A stretch of 64,000 nt of DNA from Azospirillum brasilense (lineage in GTDB: Bacteria > Pseudomonadota > Alphaproteobacteria > Azospirillales > Azospirillaceae). Location: the NCBI RefSeq assembly GCF_007827795.1, contig NZ_VITI01000010.1, positions 62,001 through 126,000 on the forward strand. Direction: 5' to 3'. Shown here one piece after another: positions 34,238 through 43,489 of this stretch; the stretch's first letter is position 1; each line of letters starts with the position of its first letter. Both the position numbers and the translations under genes were made by a program. The notes under the pieces were generated by a model. That model made no database searches. It saw only the letters and a list, made by a program, of their open reading frames with translations, and was not told the DNA's origin.

Positions 34238-34678
34238 TCAGGCCAGCCGGTTCTGCAGGGTGCTGCGGCCGGCGGTCGGCAGCTTCAGGGCGAAGGCGCC
34301 GTCGCCCAGCAGGGCCTGCACGCCGAGCAGCACCGTCCAGAACACCGGGAACTCCCAGCCGCCGCCCTGGGCCGAGAAGACCCAGCCGTTGCCGGTGTGC
34401 TGGAGCGTCGCGCCGATCATGATCGGCAGCAGGGCCAGCGAAATCCAGCGGGTGAAGACACCGGCCACCAGCAGCAGGCCGCCGCCGATCTCGCCGAGGA
34501 TCACCAGATAGGCGAAGAGGCCGGGATAGCCGAGGCTCTCGAAGTAGCCGACCGTGCCGGCGATGCCGAAGGTGAAGACCTTCAGGATCAATCCATGGGC
34601 GATGAACAGAAGGCCCAGGCTGACGCGCAGCAGGAAGGCGGCGTAGGGGGCGGTGCGGTTGTCGATGGCGGCGTTCAT
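34238..34678 (-). CDS. DoxX family membrane protein
   Basis: A 146-residue inner-membrane protein with four hydrophobic segments. The first helix, FLLRVSLGLLFIAHGLILKVFTFG, and the ILGEIGGGLLLVAGVFTRWISLALLPIMIGA block are typical of DoxX/DUF417-type proteins. The C-terminus is short and basic. DoxX relatives take part in thiol/oxidative-stress membrane complexes in some bacteria, but most are uncharacterised. It is a single gene preceded by an AT-rich region (34740-34800). Confidence 0.88.
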   Translation of the reverse strand: MNAAIDNRTAPYAAFLLRVSLGLLFIAHGLILKVFTFGIAGTVGYFESLGYPGLFAYLVILGEIGGGLLLVAGVFTRWISLALLPIMIGATLQHTGNGWVFSAQGGGWEFPVFWTVLLGVQALLGDGAFALKLPTAGRSTLQNRLA

Positions 34679-34811
34679 GGCTTGGTTTCCTTGTCTCAGC
34701 GTGGTGCCCCGCGCCGGGGCCGTTGTCGTCTGAGGCCAAGAATAGCGATATCCTCGGTTGGGATAATCCGCTTATTTATGCACTGATTGTTGCTTGATAG
34801 AGAACAAACCC

Positions 34812-35936
34812 TCACGCCCGGAAGGCGTTTGCCGGATCGTAGCGGGAGGGCAGGGTGAACAGGTCGGCGGTGGTCCCGGCGCCGTGAAGGCGGGCCTTGG
34901 ACGGGCTGTCATAGACCACCAGAAGGGCGGGCGGAGCGCCGTCGCGGCGGACGCAGGCGATGCCCTCCGCGTGGTCGTCGCCCTTGCCGTACGGGAGGTT
35001 CAGCAGAGGAACCAGCCGGTCGCGCGGGATGACCGTCTCCTGGGTGACGGACAGGGCGTCGGTCCAGCGCCATACGGCGACGGGACCGTCCAGATCCATG
35101 GTCGGCCCGGCCAGGATGACCAGATCCTCCCCGTCGAAGGTCAGTTCGCGGATGCCCAGCCCGTCCAGATCGACGAAATGCTTGCGGTACTTCTCGCCGT
35201 TCGGCCCGACGGGGCGCAGCCGCAGGCGCTCCTCGTAATCCGGGTGATCCTCCACCGCCAATTCCAGGATGCAGGCCCAGCCGCGCAGCACCGGGCCGCG
35301 CAGCCCCAGCCAGACCCGGTCGCCATGGGCGGCCAGCCCCTCCACGTCGAAGCCGTTCTCCTTGGCGGGCACGGCGACGAAGCGGGCCAGATGCTCGTCC
35401 TCCGCCAGCGCTTTGGTCAGCGCGTTGCCGCCCTTGCGGAACTTCAGGCAACCGGCCGTCCGTTTCCCGTCGCGGCGGACCGGGGTGAGGCGCCCGTCCG
35501 CCTCGGTGATCAGCGGGATGCGGCCCAGCAGGAAGCGGTTGGGGTCGCAGCGCACCTCGGTCAGCCGCTCCAGCGCCTTCTCGGCGCTGTTCTCCTCGCG
35601 ATCCGGCTTCTTGCGGGCCAGCGCGTGCGAGCCGGTGACCCACAGCCAGCCGTCGGCGATGGCCATGCCCTCGATGTCCGCCTCGTCCTTGCCCGGTTCG
35701 GTCTCCGGCAGGGCAAGGAAGTCCGCCAAGAAAAAGACGGCGTCCTGTCGGTAGACGGTGCCGCCCTCCTCGGCCGCCAAATGGACGACCTGAGCGCCCT
35801 CGTCCGACGCCACGAACAGGTTGCTTCCCGCCCGCTCGGCCACCGACAGGTCCCCGGCGGTTTCGCCGCCGTCGCTGAAGATCAGGCGGACGGTGGCGAT
35901 GGGGCTGGCGATGGGATGGGCGGCGTCGCTGGGCAT
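34812..35936 (-). CDS. DUF3616 domain protein, predicted beta-propeller
   Basis: A 374-residue soluble protein without a signal peptide. It matches DUF3616 with ETAGDLSVAERAGSNLFVASDEGAQVVHL, ADIEGMAIADGWLWVTGSHALARKKPD, NGFDVEGLAAHGDRVWLGLRGPVLRG and DDHAEGIACVRRDGAPPALLVVYDSP. The repeating EG(M/L/I)A blocks followed by strands suggest a beta-propeller. No catalytic residues are known for the family. It ends 40 bp before ubiD starts on the same strand, so the two could be cotranscribed. Confidence 0.85.
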   Translation of the reverse strand: MPSDAAHPIASPIATVRLIFSDGGETAGDLSVAERAGSNLFVASDEGAQVVHLAAEEGGTVYRQDAVFFLADFLALPETEPGKDEADIEGMAIADGWLWVTGSHALARKKPDREENSAEKALERLTEVRCDPNRFLLGRIPLITEADGRLTPVRRDGKRTAGCLKFRKGGNALTKALAEDEHLARFVAVPAKENGFDVEGLAAHGDRVWLGLRGPVLRGWACILELAVEDHPDYEERLRLRPVGPNGEKYRKHFVDLDGLGIRELTFDGEDLVILAGPTMDLDGPVAVWRWTDALSVTQETVIPRDRLVPLLNLPYGKGDDHAEGIACVRRDGAPPALLVVYDSPSKARLHGAGTTADLFTLPSRYDPANAFRA

Positions 35937-35976
35937 GGCGGGACTCCTTGGCGAAAGCGGACCGTCCCTTAACGCC

Positions 35977-37488
35977 TCACTTCCAGATCGGGGTCCCGCT
36001 GCCCGGAAGACCGTAGGACGCCCATTTGCGCGACACCTCGTCGACCACGCCCTGGTCCATGCGGATCTTCTGGCCCCATTCGCGCTTGGTCTCCGGCGGC
36101 CACTTGTTGGTGGCGTCCAGCCCGACCTTGCCGCCCAGGCCCGACTCGGGGCTGGCGAAGTCCAGATAGTCGATGGGGGTGCCCTCGATCACGGTGATGT
36201 CGCGGGCCGGGTCCATGCGGGTGCTCATCGCCCACATCACGTCCTTCCAGTTCCGCGCGTCGATGTCGTCGTCCACGACGATCACCCATTTCGTGTACAT
36301 GAACTGGCGCAGGAAGGACCACACGCCCATCATCACGCGCTTGGCGTGGCCGGGATAGGCCTTCTTCATGCTGACCACCGCGATCCGGTAGGAGCAGCCT
36401 TCCGGCGGCAGCCAGAAATCCACGATCTCCGGGAATTGCTGGGTCAGCAGGGGGATGAAGACCTCGTTCAGCGCCTCGCCCAGCACCGACGGTTCGTCGG
36501 GCGGCCGGCCGGTGAAGGTGGAGAGGTAGATGGGGTTGCGCCGCATGGTCATCGCCGTGACGGTGAAGACCGGGAAGGGCTCGACCGAGTTGTAATAGCC
36601 GGTGTGGTCGCCGTAGGGGCCCTCGTCGGCGTATTCGTCCAGGCTGACATGGCCTTCCAGGATGATCTCGGCCTGGGCGGGCACCTTCAGCGGTACGGTC
36701 TTGCAGTCCACCAGTTCGACCTTCTTGCCGCGCAGCAGGCCTGCGAACTGGTATTCCGACAGCGTGTCCGGCACCGGCGTGACGGCGGCCAGGATGGTGC
36801 CGGGATCGGCGCCCAGGACCACCGCGCAGGGCAGCGGCTCTCGCTTGCCGCTGGCGGCCCAGCGATGATGATGCTGCGCGCCGCCGCGGTGCTTCAGCCA
36901 GCGCATGATCGTCTTGTTCTTCCCCAGCACCTGCATCCGGTAGATGCCGAGGTTGAAGTCGTCCTCGCGCTTGGCCGTGGGCCCCTTGGTGACGACCAGC
37001 GGCCAGGTGATCAGCGGCGCCGGCTCGCCCGGCCAGCAGCTCTGCACCGGCAGGCGACCGAGGTCGATCTGGTCGCCGGTCAGCACCACCTCCTGGCAGG
37101 GGGCGGAGCCGACGGTCTTCGGCTTCATCGACAGCACGGTCTTGGCGAGCGGGATCAACTCCATCGCCTCTCGGAAGCCGCCCGGCGGCTCCGGCTGCTT
37201 CAGGAAGGCCAGCGTCTCGCCGACGCCGCGCAACTCGTGCGGCTCGCGGTCCATGCCCCAGGCGACGCGCTCCACCGTGCCGAACAGGTTGACCAGCACC
37301 GGCATCTCCGAGCGGGTGCCGTCGGCCTTGATGACGTTCTCGAACAGCACCGCCGGGCCGCCTTCAGCGAGCAGGCGGGTCTGGATCTCGGTCATCTCCA
37401 GCGCCGTGGACACCGGCTCCCGGACCACCACCAGCCGCCCGGCCTTCTCCAGCCGGTCGATGAAGTCGCGCAACGAGGTGTAGGGCAT
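35977..37488 (-). CDS. ubiD: UbiD-type prenylated-FMN decarboxylase (ubiquinone pathway)
   Basis: A 503-residue enzyme close to the usual 490-500. UbiD removes the carboxylate from 3-octaprenyl-4-hydroxybenzoate in ubiquinone synthesis using prenylated FMN supplied by UbiX. Seen here are [12 protein letters not shown], the N-terminal [25 protein letters not shown], the metal/prFMN-binding [42 protein letters not shown] and the C-terminal [20 protein letters not shown]. The ubiA gene is a few kilobases away on the same strand. Confidence 0.95.
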   Translation of the reverse strand: MPYTSLRDFIDRLEKAGRLVVVREPVSTALEMTEIQTRLLAEGGPAVLFENVIKADGTRSEMPVLVNLFGTVERVAWGMDREPHELRGVGETLAFLKQPEPPGGFREAMELIPLAKTVLSMKPKTVGSAPCQEVVLTGDQIDLGRLPVQSCWPGEPAPLITWPLVVTKGPTAKREDDFNLGIYRMQVLGKNKTIMRWLKHRGGAQHHHRWAASGKREPLPCAVVLGADPGTILAAVTPVPDTLSEYQFAGLLRGKKVELVDCKTVPLKVPAQAEIILEGHVSLDEYADEGPYGDHTGYYNSVEPFPVFTVTAMTMRRNPIYLSTFTGRPPDEPSVLGEALNEVFIPLLTQQFPEIVDFWLPPEGCSYRIAVVSMKKAYPGHAKRVMMGVWSFLRQFMYTKWVIVVDDDIDARNWKDVMWAMSTRMDPARDITVIEGTPIDYLDFASPESGLGGKVGLDATNKWPPETKREWGQKIRMDQGVVDEVSRKWASYGLPGSGTPIWK

Positions 37489-37582
37489 GGTCGAAGGTCC
37501 GTTCGGATGCGATGGGGTCGGATCAAGAGAGGGCGCTTAGCATCGGCCTGGACGGCGCCGCGTCAAGGGGGGAGGTGCCGCC

Positions 37583-38359
37583 TCACGCGGGTTCCTTCAC
37601 GCTGCGCAGGGCGCGGCGGACGATGCGGCGGGTGGCGTCCGGATCGGGACTGTCCGTTTCCCAGCGGGCGCAGAGGGCCTGCACCCAGCCGGGCTGGCTC
37701 TTCGCCGCGTCGTTCAGCCAGTTGGCGACCGAATCCTGGACGTAGCGCGCGCCGTCCACCCGCAGCGGGTCGAGCACCGGCAACCCGCGCGCCGGATCGG
37801 TCTTCAACATGCCGATGTGGCCGCACCAGACGCCGCGGGGGCGCGTGGCCTCGCTGGCGAAGCGGCGCAACCGTTCGGACGGCTCGGAGGTCCAGGGCGT
37901 GAGCAGAGCCAGCGCGTCGTCGATGGCGGTGGCGATGTGGGGGCGCAGGGCCAGCCACGCCCATTCGCGCACGCCGAAATGCGCGTCGTCGGCCAGCGGG
38001 CGGACGCGCTCCAGCCGCTCCGCCAGAGTCAGGCCGGGGGCCGCCGCCAGCGCGTAGCAGGCCCAGCCGCGCACCGTGTCGGACGGGTGTGCGGCCAGCC
38101 GCTCCACGGCCCCCAGGCCAAGGCGCTCGAAGGCCGCGCTCCCCGCCGTCGCCATGCGCCGGGTCACGCCGTCCTTCGGGTCGAAGGAAACGGCGCTCGG
38201 GGCCTCCGGAACCGCGGCGGCCAGCAGGGCGGCGAAGTCGATGGCGAGCGATTCGGCCAGCGTGGCGGTCTCGCGCCGGCCGGCGTTCAGGTCGGCCAGC
38301 ACCTCCGGCGGGATGTCGGCCATCCGGGTGGCGCCCTTGCGCGGGGCGGTCGTGGTCAT
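37583..38359 (-). CDS. HEAT-repeat protein, AlkD-like DNA alkylation repair family
   Basis: A 258-residue all-helical protein of HEAT-like repeats. Blocks such as HPSDTVRGWACYALAAAPGLTLAERLERV, FGVREWAWLALRPHI and RYVQDSVANWLNDAAKSQPGWVQALC resemble AlkD/AlkC-type DNA glycosylases. Trp residues could serve in base recognition, but the catalytic Asp of AlkD could not be assigned with confidence. Start as MTTTAPRKG; GTG alternatives are possible. It begins 3 bp after the stop of the methyltransferase gene, so the two are one operon. Confidence 0.75.
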   Translation of the reverse strand: MTTTAPRKGATRMADIPPEVLADLNAGRRETATLAESLAIDFAALLAAAVPEAPSAVSFDPKDGVTRRMATAGSAAFERLGLGAVERLAAHPSDTVRGWACYALAAAPGLTLAERLERVRPLADDAHFGVREWAWLALRPHIATAIDDALALLTPWTSEPSERLRRFASEATRPRGVWCGHIGMLKTDPARGLPVLDPLRVDGARYVQDSVANWLNDAAKSQPGWVQALCARWETDSPDPDATRRIVRRALRSVKEPA

Positions 38360-38362
38360 GAC

Positions 38363-39022
38363 TCAGGCCTCCGGCAGCAGGCGCCAGATCACCGTTTCGC
38401 GCATTTCGCGGTCTTCCAACTCCAGGGAGGTCGGGACGCTGTACTGCGCGACCCGTTCAATTCCGCTGAGCGGGACATAGGCGCGGCCCGGATCGCCCAG
38501 CAGGACCAGCGTGCCGGTTGCGGCGATTGCGCGCAGCCAGGCGGTCACCCGGTCGGCCATCGGCTTCTCGTAGCAGACGTCGCCCGCCAGAACGACGTCG
38601 ATGCCGGGCAGGGGGCGGTCCACCAGATCGGCGCTGACCGCCTTCACATCGACTCCGTTGGATTCGGCGTTCAGGGCAATGGCGGACAGGGCGAAGCGGT
38701 CGATGTCGCAGGATTGCACGCGCGCCGCCCCGGCCATCATCGCGGCGATGCCGACCAGCCCGGTGCCGGCGGCGAAATCCAGCACCGACTTGCCCGCCAC
38801 CAGTTCCGGCCGGTCGAGGACGAGCCGCGCCACCGCCTGACCGCCCGGCCAAGCAAAGGCCCAATAGGGCGGCGGTACATTGGACTCTTTCAAAGAATCC
38901 TCCGTAGCTTCCCACAGCGGCGTGATTTCCGTCGCCAGATGCAGGGCGATTTCGGGCAGCAAAGGAGTCCGCGTTACGACCGTGTTGGAGCGGATGAAGT
39001 CGATTTGAGAAAAGTTGTTCAT
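38363..39022 (-). CDS. Class I methyltransferase resembling ETFbeta-lysine methyltransferase
   Basis: A 219-residue SAM-dependent methyltransferase of methyltransferase family 16. The N-terminal PPYWAFAWPGGQAVARLVLDRPE is typical. Motif I is VLDFAAGTGLVGIAAMMAGAARV, an acidic residue follows in CDID, and the post-motif II DVCY (DxxY) is characteristic of METTL20/21-type protein lysine methyltransferases. The DPGRAYVP segment agrees with bacterial ETFbeta methyltransferases. Substrate could be electron transfer flavoprotein beta or a ribosomal protein; no etf genes are in the window. Start at ATG 39022; 39106 would add 28 residues. Confidence 0.8.
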   Translation of the reverse strand: MNNFSQIDFIRSNTVVTRTPLLPEIALHLATEITPLWEATEDSLKESNVPPPYWAFAWPGGQAVARLVLDRPELVAGKSVLDFAAGTGLVGIAAMMAGAARVQSCDIDRFALSAIALNAESNGVDVKAVSADLVDRPLPGIDVVLAGDVCYEKPMADRVTAWLRAIAATGTLVLLGDPGRAYVPLSGIERVAQYSVPTSLELEDREMRETVIWRLLPEA

Positions 39023-39163
39023 AACGGGACTCTCACCGGAGCTGCGCGGGTGTGGATGATCTATCCACAACCGGTTTTGGTTACATAATTCAAACGGAGT
39101 AGACACACCTGCTGTCCCGTGTTACCCGTTCGAAAGGAGAAAAACAAAGGTCATGGGGTCGAT

Positions 39164-40003
39164 ATGCGGTCGAAAGGGATTGCACTCTGCGCATCGTTCG
39201 CGGCGTTCATCGCTCTCAGCCCGTTTGTCATATCCAAAGCCCAGGCCCAGGACGGGGATTGCGTCCGCACGGTGCGCTCCATATCGGATTTCGACATCCG
39301 GGGCGATGCCTGGACGTGGTGGAACACCGCCGCCAACCAACAATATGAGCGCGACCAGCGTCCGACTCTCGGCTCCGTCCTCGTCTTCAAGCGGTCGCAG
39401 CGGCTGGGCCGCGGCCACGTCTCCCTGGTCAGCCACATCGTCGACCGCCGCACCATCGAGGTCGATCACTCCTGGCTCGACGGCCGTGGCCTGCGCCGCA
39501 ACATGCGCGTGGTCGATGTGTCGCCGCGCAACGACTGGTCGGCCGTCCGCGTCTGGCACGAGCCGTCGGACCAGCTCGGCCTGCGCGTCTACACCACCTA
39601 CGGCTTCATCCTGCCGGACGGCGAGGAAGCGGAAATCCGTCAGGCCGACTCCCGAGGTGCCGGCATCGGCAGCACCTTCGCCGTCGCCCCGCAGGGCCGC
39701 TCCGCGCCCAAGCCCGCCGCCGGGCCGCGCCTGATGGAAGCCTCCTTGAAAGGCCACGCCGTCGCCGTTCCGGGCCGCAAGCCGCAGGTGCTGACCGCAT
39801 CCCTCACCCTCTCCGGCAAGGGCGCCGCCGCGAAGGCGGTTCCTCCGCTCCAGACCGCCGCCGTGCTGCCGGCCCGCAAGCCGACCCTGCCGGCCGCGCA
39901 AAAGGGCGTCGAGATGGTGGCCTCCACCGAGGGCATCCGCGCGGTCCTGCCGCCGCGCAAGCCGGGCTCCGCCGACAGCACCGTCGCCGAGCTGACGCGC
40001 TGA
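39164..40003 (+). CDS. Exported CHAP-domain protein, probable peptidoglycan amidase
   Basis: A 279-residue protein with a signal peptide ending QAQ (residue 29). The CHAP domain occupies about 31-135: DCVRTVRSIS supplies the nucleophile Cys33, GRGHVSLVSHIV the His85, and VDHSW an acidic partner. Such enzymes are amidases or endopeptidases acting on peptidoglycan or glutathionyl bonds. The C-terminal 110 residues are low-complexity with three (V/L)P-x-RKP repeats (VPGRKP, LPARKP, LPPRKP). Start at ATG 39164 after GGGG; the frame stays open upstream to 39119. It ends 13 bp from convergent ubiA. Confidence 0.75.
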   Translation: MRSKGIALCASFAAFIALSPFVISKAQAQDGDCVRTVRSISDFDIRGDAWTWWNTAANQQYERDQRPTLGSVLVFKRSQRLGRGHVSLVSHIVDRRTIEVDHSWLDGRGLRRNMRVVDVSPRNDWSAVRVWHEPSDQLGLRVYTTYGFILPDGEEAEIRQADSRGAGIGSTFAVAPQGRSAPKPAAGPRLMEASLKGHAVAVPGRKPQVLTASLTLSGKGAAAKAVPPLQTAAVLPARKPTLPAAQKGVEMVASTEGIRAVLPPRKPGSADSTVAELTR

Positions 40004-40016
40004 AATCTCCCTCCGC

Positions 40017-40943
40017 CTAGATCTTCCCGGCCAGGAAGGCCGCCAGAACCAGCCAGCCGAACCAGCGGTTCGACTTGAATTTCTTCAGGCAGTCCGTCTG
40101 ATCGTCGGGGTTCCAGGTCGCGACCTGCCAGGACAATTGCAGCGCGGCCAGAGAGAGCAGCGGCAGGAACAGCCCGCCCAGCCCGGCCAGACGCCCGGCG
40201 ATGCCGATCCCCACGAAGGTCAGCGTGTAGAAGCCGTAGATCCAGATCTTGCTCTGGTCGCCCAGCCGCAGAGCGGTGGACTTCACGCCGATTCGCGCGT
40301 CGTCCTCCTTGTCCTGGTGGGCGTAGATGGTGTCGTAGCCCAGCGTCCAGACGATCCCCGCGGCGTAGAGGGCCAGCGCCGGCCACTCCAGATCGCCGCG
40401 CACCGCGGTCCAGCCCATCAGGGCGCCCCAGTTGAAGGTCAGCCCCAGGAAGGCCTGCGGCCACCAGGTGATGCGCTTCATCAACGGGTAGGTGAAGACC
40501 AGCGCCAGCGACAGCACGCCAAGCCCGATGGTGAGCGGGTTGAATTGCACCAGCACCGCCAGCCCGATCAGGAGCTGGACGGCGAGGAAGGCCAGCGCCT
40601 GTTTCACCGACACCTGCCCGGAGGGGATCGGGCGGGTCCGCGTGCGCTCCACCATGGCGTCGAAGTCGCGGTCGAGGATGTCGTTGACCGTGCAGCCGGC
40701 CCCGCGCATCACCACCGCGCCGACCGCGAACAAGGCCATCAGCCAGAGGTCGGGCAGCGGTCCCGGTCCGGCCAGCGCGATGCTCCACCAGCCGGGAAAC
40801 AGCAGCAGCCATGTGCCGATGGGACGGTCCAGCCGCGCCAGCCGCAGATAGGGACGAGTTGCCGCCGGGGCGAAGCGGTCGATCCAGTCGCCGCGCCGGA
40901 TGTCGGTGAAGTCGCCGGGAGCGGGGGAGGCGGGGCTGGTCAT
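40017..40943 (-). CDS. ubiA: 4-hydroxybenzoate polyprenyltransferase
   Basis: A 308-residue inner-membrane enzyme with about eight hydrophobic segments. The first Asp-rich motif is NDILDRDFD (87-95), which binds the Mg-prenyl diphosphate, and the second is YDTIYAHQDKEDD. The PLMKRITWWPQ region and RTRPIPSG are conserved in UbiA. It prenylates 4-hydroxybenzoate in ubiquinone synthesis. Start at ATG 40943; 41081 would run into the rsmE promoter region. Confidence 0.95.
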   Translation of the reverse strand: MTSPASPAPGDFTDIRRGDWIDRFAPAATRPYLRLARLDRPIGTWLLLFPGWWSIALAGPGPLPDLWLMALFAVGAVVMRGAGCTVNDILDRDFDAMVERTRTRPIPSGQVSVKQALAFLAVQLLIGLAVLVQFNPLTIGLGVLSLALVFTYPLMKRITWWPQAFLGLTFNWGALMGWTAVRGDLEWPALALYAAGIVWTLGYDTIYAHQDKEDDARIGVKSTALRLGDQSKIWIYGFYTLTFVGIGIAGRLAGLGGLFLPLLSLAALQLSWQVATWNPDDQTDCLKKFKSNRWFGWLVLAAFLAGKI

Positions 40944-41044
40944 GGCGGACTCGGGGATGGGGAGTGGAAGAAGCCGGGGGGCAAGGTAGCGGCGGGGGTG
41001 GGTCCTCGCAAGGCTGGGCCGTTTCCGCCCCGGACCGATATCGC

Positions 41045-41050
41045 TATAGT
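41045..41050 (+). promoter_or_regulatory. Candidate -10 element for rsmE
   Basis: TATAGT, 30 bp before the rsmE start codon, with a poor -35 match near 41022 (TTTCCG). GGAGA at 41064-41068 is the ribosome-binding site. Confidence 0.35.
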
Positions 41051-41079
41051 CGGCGCCGCACACCGGAGACCTTTGCGCC

Positions 41080-41874
41080 ATGTCAGACCAACCGAAGACC
41101 CGCCTCTATGTGGACAGCCCCCTCGGCGAGGGGCAGGCGGTGGGGCTCGATCACGAGCGGGCGCATTTCCTGCGCCATGTCCTGCGGCTCGACAAGGGCG
41201 ATGTCGTGGCCGTCTTCAACGGGCAGGACGGCGAATGGCTGGCCGCCATCGACGGCTTCGGCAAGGGCTGGTGCTCGCTCACCGTGACGGCACAGCGGCG
41301 TCTTCAGGCGGCCGGGCCCGACCTCTGGCTGCTGTTCGCCCCGATCAAGCGCGGGCGCATCGACTTCGTGGCGGAGAAGGCCAGCGAACTGGGCGTGTCG
41401 CGCCTGTGGCCGGTCTTCACCCGCCGCACCGACCCCAACCGCGTCAACACCGACCGCCTGCGCGCCAACGCCATCGAGGCCGCCGAACAGTCGGAGCGGC
41501 TGACCGTGCCGGAGATGGCCGACCCGCTGCCGCTGGACAAGGCGCTGGCCGGCTGGCCTGCGGAGCGTACACTGTACCTGTGCGCCGAGGCCGGGAACGT
41601 ACGCCCCATCGCGGAGGCCGTCCGCGCCCGTCCGCGCGGCCCCGCCGCCTTCCTGATCGGGCCGGAGGGCGGCTTTGCGCAGTCCGAACTTGACGAAATT
41701 TGCAAACTCCCCTTTGTTGTTCCCGTCGGTCTGGGGCCCCGCATTCTCCGGGCCGACACGGCGGTGGTCGCGGCGCTCGCCTGCTGGCAGGCCCTTGCGG
41801 GGGACTGGACGGCGGACGGGGGCGACACCCGACCGCCCTTCCGCGCGCCGGCCGACCCCACCGCTGGGGAGTAA
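41080..41874 (+). CDS. rsmE: 16S rRNA m3U1498 methyltransferase
   Basis: A 264-residue SPOUT-class enzyme that methylates N3 of U1498 in the 30S subunit. The N-terminal PUA-like domain has LDHERAHFLRHVLRLDKGDVVAVFNG. The C-terminal knot has APIKRGRIDFVAEKASELGVSRLWPVFTRRTD, NRLRANAIEAAEQSERL-type helix and the SAM-binding AFLIGPEGGFAQSELDE with LGPRILRADTA. The last 30 residues are Pro/Asp-rich and probably disordered. Confidence 0.95.
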   Translation: MSDQPKTRLYVDSPLGEGQAVGLDHERAHFLRHVLRLDKGDVVAVFNGQDGEWLAAIDGFGKGWCSLTVTAQRRLQAAGPDLWLLFAPIKRGRIDFVAEKASELGVSRLWPVFTRRTDPNRVNTDRLRANAIEAAEQSERLTVPEMADPLPLDKALAGWPAERTLYLCAEAGNVRPIAEAVRARPRGPAAFLIGPEGGFAQSELDEICKLPFVVPVGLGPRILRADTAVVAALACWQALAGDWTADGGDTRPPFRAPADPTAGE

Positions 41875-41955
41875 GGGCCGCTCGACGCGCCGCTGTTCCG
41901 AGGCGGGCCGTTTGACTCGTTGGCCAGTTTAGACTTTTTGAAAGCGGGAGCTTCC

Positions 41956-43320
41956 ATGTCCGCACCTCCGCAGACGCGTGGTGAACCGATCACCGACCGC
42001 CGCCAGCTGGCGGCCTATCTGGAATCCGGCAGCAAACCGACGGACCAGTGGCGCATCGGGACCGAACACGAAAAATTCGCCTACCGCGTCTCCGACCACC
42101 GGCCGCTGCCTTACGAGGGGCCGGATGGGATCGGCGAACTGCTGACCCGCCTGCAGCGCTTCGGCTGGGACCCGGTGGAGGAGAAGGGCAACCTCATCGC
42201 CCTGACCCAAGGCATGGCGAACATCACGCTGGAGCCGGGCGGGCAGGTCGAGCTGTCCGGCGCGCCGCTGGAGACCCTGCACCAGACCTGCGCCGAGGTG
42301 CACCGCCACCTCGAGCAGGTGAAGGAGATCGGGGGCGAGCTGGGCATCGCCATGATGGGCCTCGGTTTCCAGCCGAAATGGCGGCGCGACGAGATCCCCT
42401 GGATGCCCAAGGGCCGCTACAGGATCATGGGCGACTACATGCCCAAGCGCGGCAATCTCGGCCTGGACATGATGATGCGCACCTGCACCGTGCAGGTGAA
42501 CCTGGACTTCGCGTCGGAAGCCGACATGGTGAAGAAGTTCCGGGTCAGCCTGGCGCTTCAGCCCATCGCCACGGCGCTGTTCGCCAACTCGCCCTTCACC
42601 GAGGGCAAGCCGAACGGCTTCCAGAGCTTCCGCAGCCACATCTGGACCGACACCGACCCCGACCGCACCGGCGACCTGCCCTTCGTGTTCGAGGACGGCT
42701 TCGGCTTCGAGCGGTACGTGGATTACCTGCTCGACGTGCCGATGTACTTCGTCTACCGCGACGGCGCGTACATCGACGCCTCCGGCCAGTCCTTCCGTGA
42801 CTTCATGCAGGGCCGCCTGCCGGCTTTGCCGGGCGAGGTCCCGCTGATCACCGACTGGGCCGACCACATGACCACCTCCTTCCCCGAGGTGCGTCTGAAG
42901 AAGTATCTGGAGATGCGCGGCGCCGACGGCGGGCCGTGGCGCCGCCTGTGCGCCCTGCCGGCCCTGTGGGTCGGGCTGCTCTACGACAGCCAGGCGCTGG
43001 ACGCCGCCTGGGACCTCGTGAAGGGCTGGACGACGGAGGAGCGCGCCCATCTGCGCGCCGAGGTGCCGCGCCACGCCCTGCGCACCCCCTTCCGCGGCCG
43101 CACGGTGCGGGAGGTCGCTCTTGAGGTGCTGGAGATCGCCCGCGGCGGTCTGGCGCGGCGCGCCCGCAACGACAACTGGGGCGACGACGAGGCGCATTTC
43201 CTGAACACGCTGCTCGACATCGCCGAGTCCGGCCAGACCCCGGCCGACGAGCTTCTGGCGAAGTTCAACGGCCCCTGGGGGGGCAGCGTGGACCCGGTGT
43301 TCAAGGAGTACGCGTACTGA
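41956..43320 (+). CDS. gshA: Glutamate-cysteine ligase
   Basis: A 454-residue enzyme of the alphaproteobacterial/plant type. It joins glutamate and cysteine with ATP in the first step of glutathione synthesis. Recognisable regions are [92 protein letters not shown] and the C-terminal [18 protein letters not shown]. Start at ATG 41956 (MSAPPQ) with CGGGAGC; an earlier start at 41920 adds twelve residues. 82 bp after rsmE. Confidence 0.95.
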   Translation: MSAPPQTRGEPITDRRQLAAYLESGSKPTDQWRIGTEHEKFAYRVSDHRPLPYEGPDGIGELLTRLQRFGWDPVEEKGNLIALTQGMANITLEPGGQVELSGAPLETLHQTCAEVHRHLEQVKEIGGELGIAMMGLGFQPKWRRDEIPWMPKGRYRIMGDYMPKRGNLGLDMMMRTCTVQVNLDFASEADMVKKFRVSLALQPIATALFANSPFTEGKPNGFQSFRSHIWTDTDPDRTGDLPFVFEDGFGFERYVDYLLDVPMYFVYRDGAYIDASGQSFRDFMQGRLPALPGEVPLITDWADHMTTSFPEVRLKKYLEMRGADGGPWRRLCALPALWVGLLYDSQALDAAWDLVKGWTTEERAHLRAEVPRHALRTPFRGRTVREVALEVLEIARGGLARRARNDNWGDDEAHFLNTLLDIAESGQTPADELLAKFNGPWGGSVDPVFKEYAY

Positions 43321-43360
43321 GTTCCGCGCCGGCGGCGGCTTGGCAAAGTGGTCGCGTTGG

Positions 43361-43462
43361 GCCCCCACCCTAACCCTCCCCCGCTATCGCAGGGGAGGGG
43401 ACTTCCGCCGCTTCGCAGAAGGCACCCTCCCTTGCGCAGCGGGGGAGGGTCGGGGTGGGGGC
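43361..43462. repeat. 102-bp palindromic dispersed repeat, copy 1
   Basis: Outer ends GCCCCCACCC and GGGTGGGGGC-like sequences are inverted, enclosing two CCCTCCC/GGGAGGG hairpins. The element is about 95% identical (5 differences by eye) to the reverse complement of 61334-61435. It lies between the convergent gshA and aminotransferase genes. Confidence 0.9.
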
Positions 43463-43489
43463 TCAGTGCGAGAGGACCGAAGGGCTATC

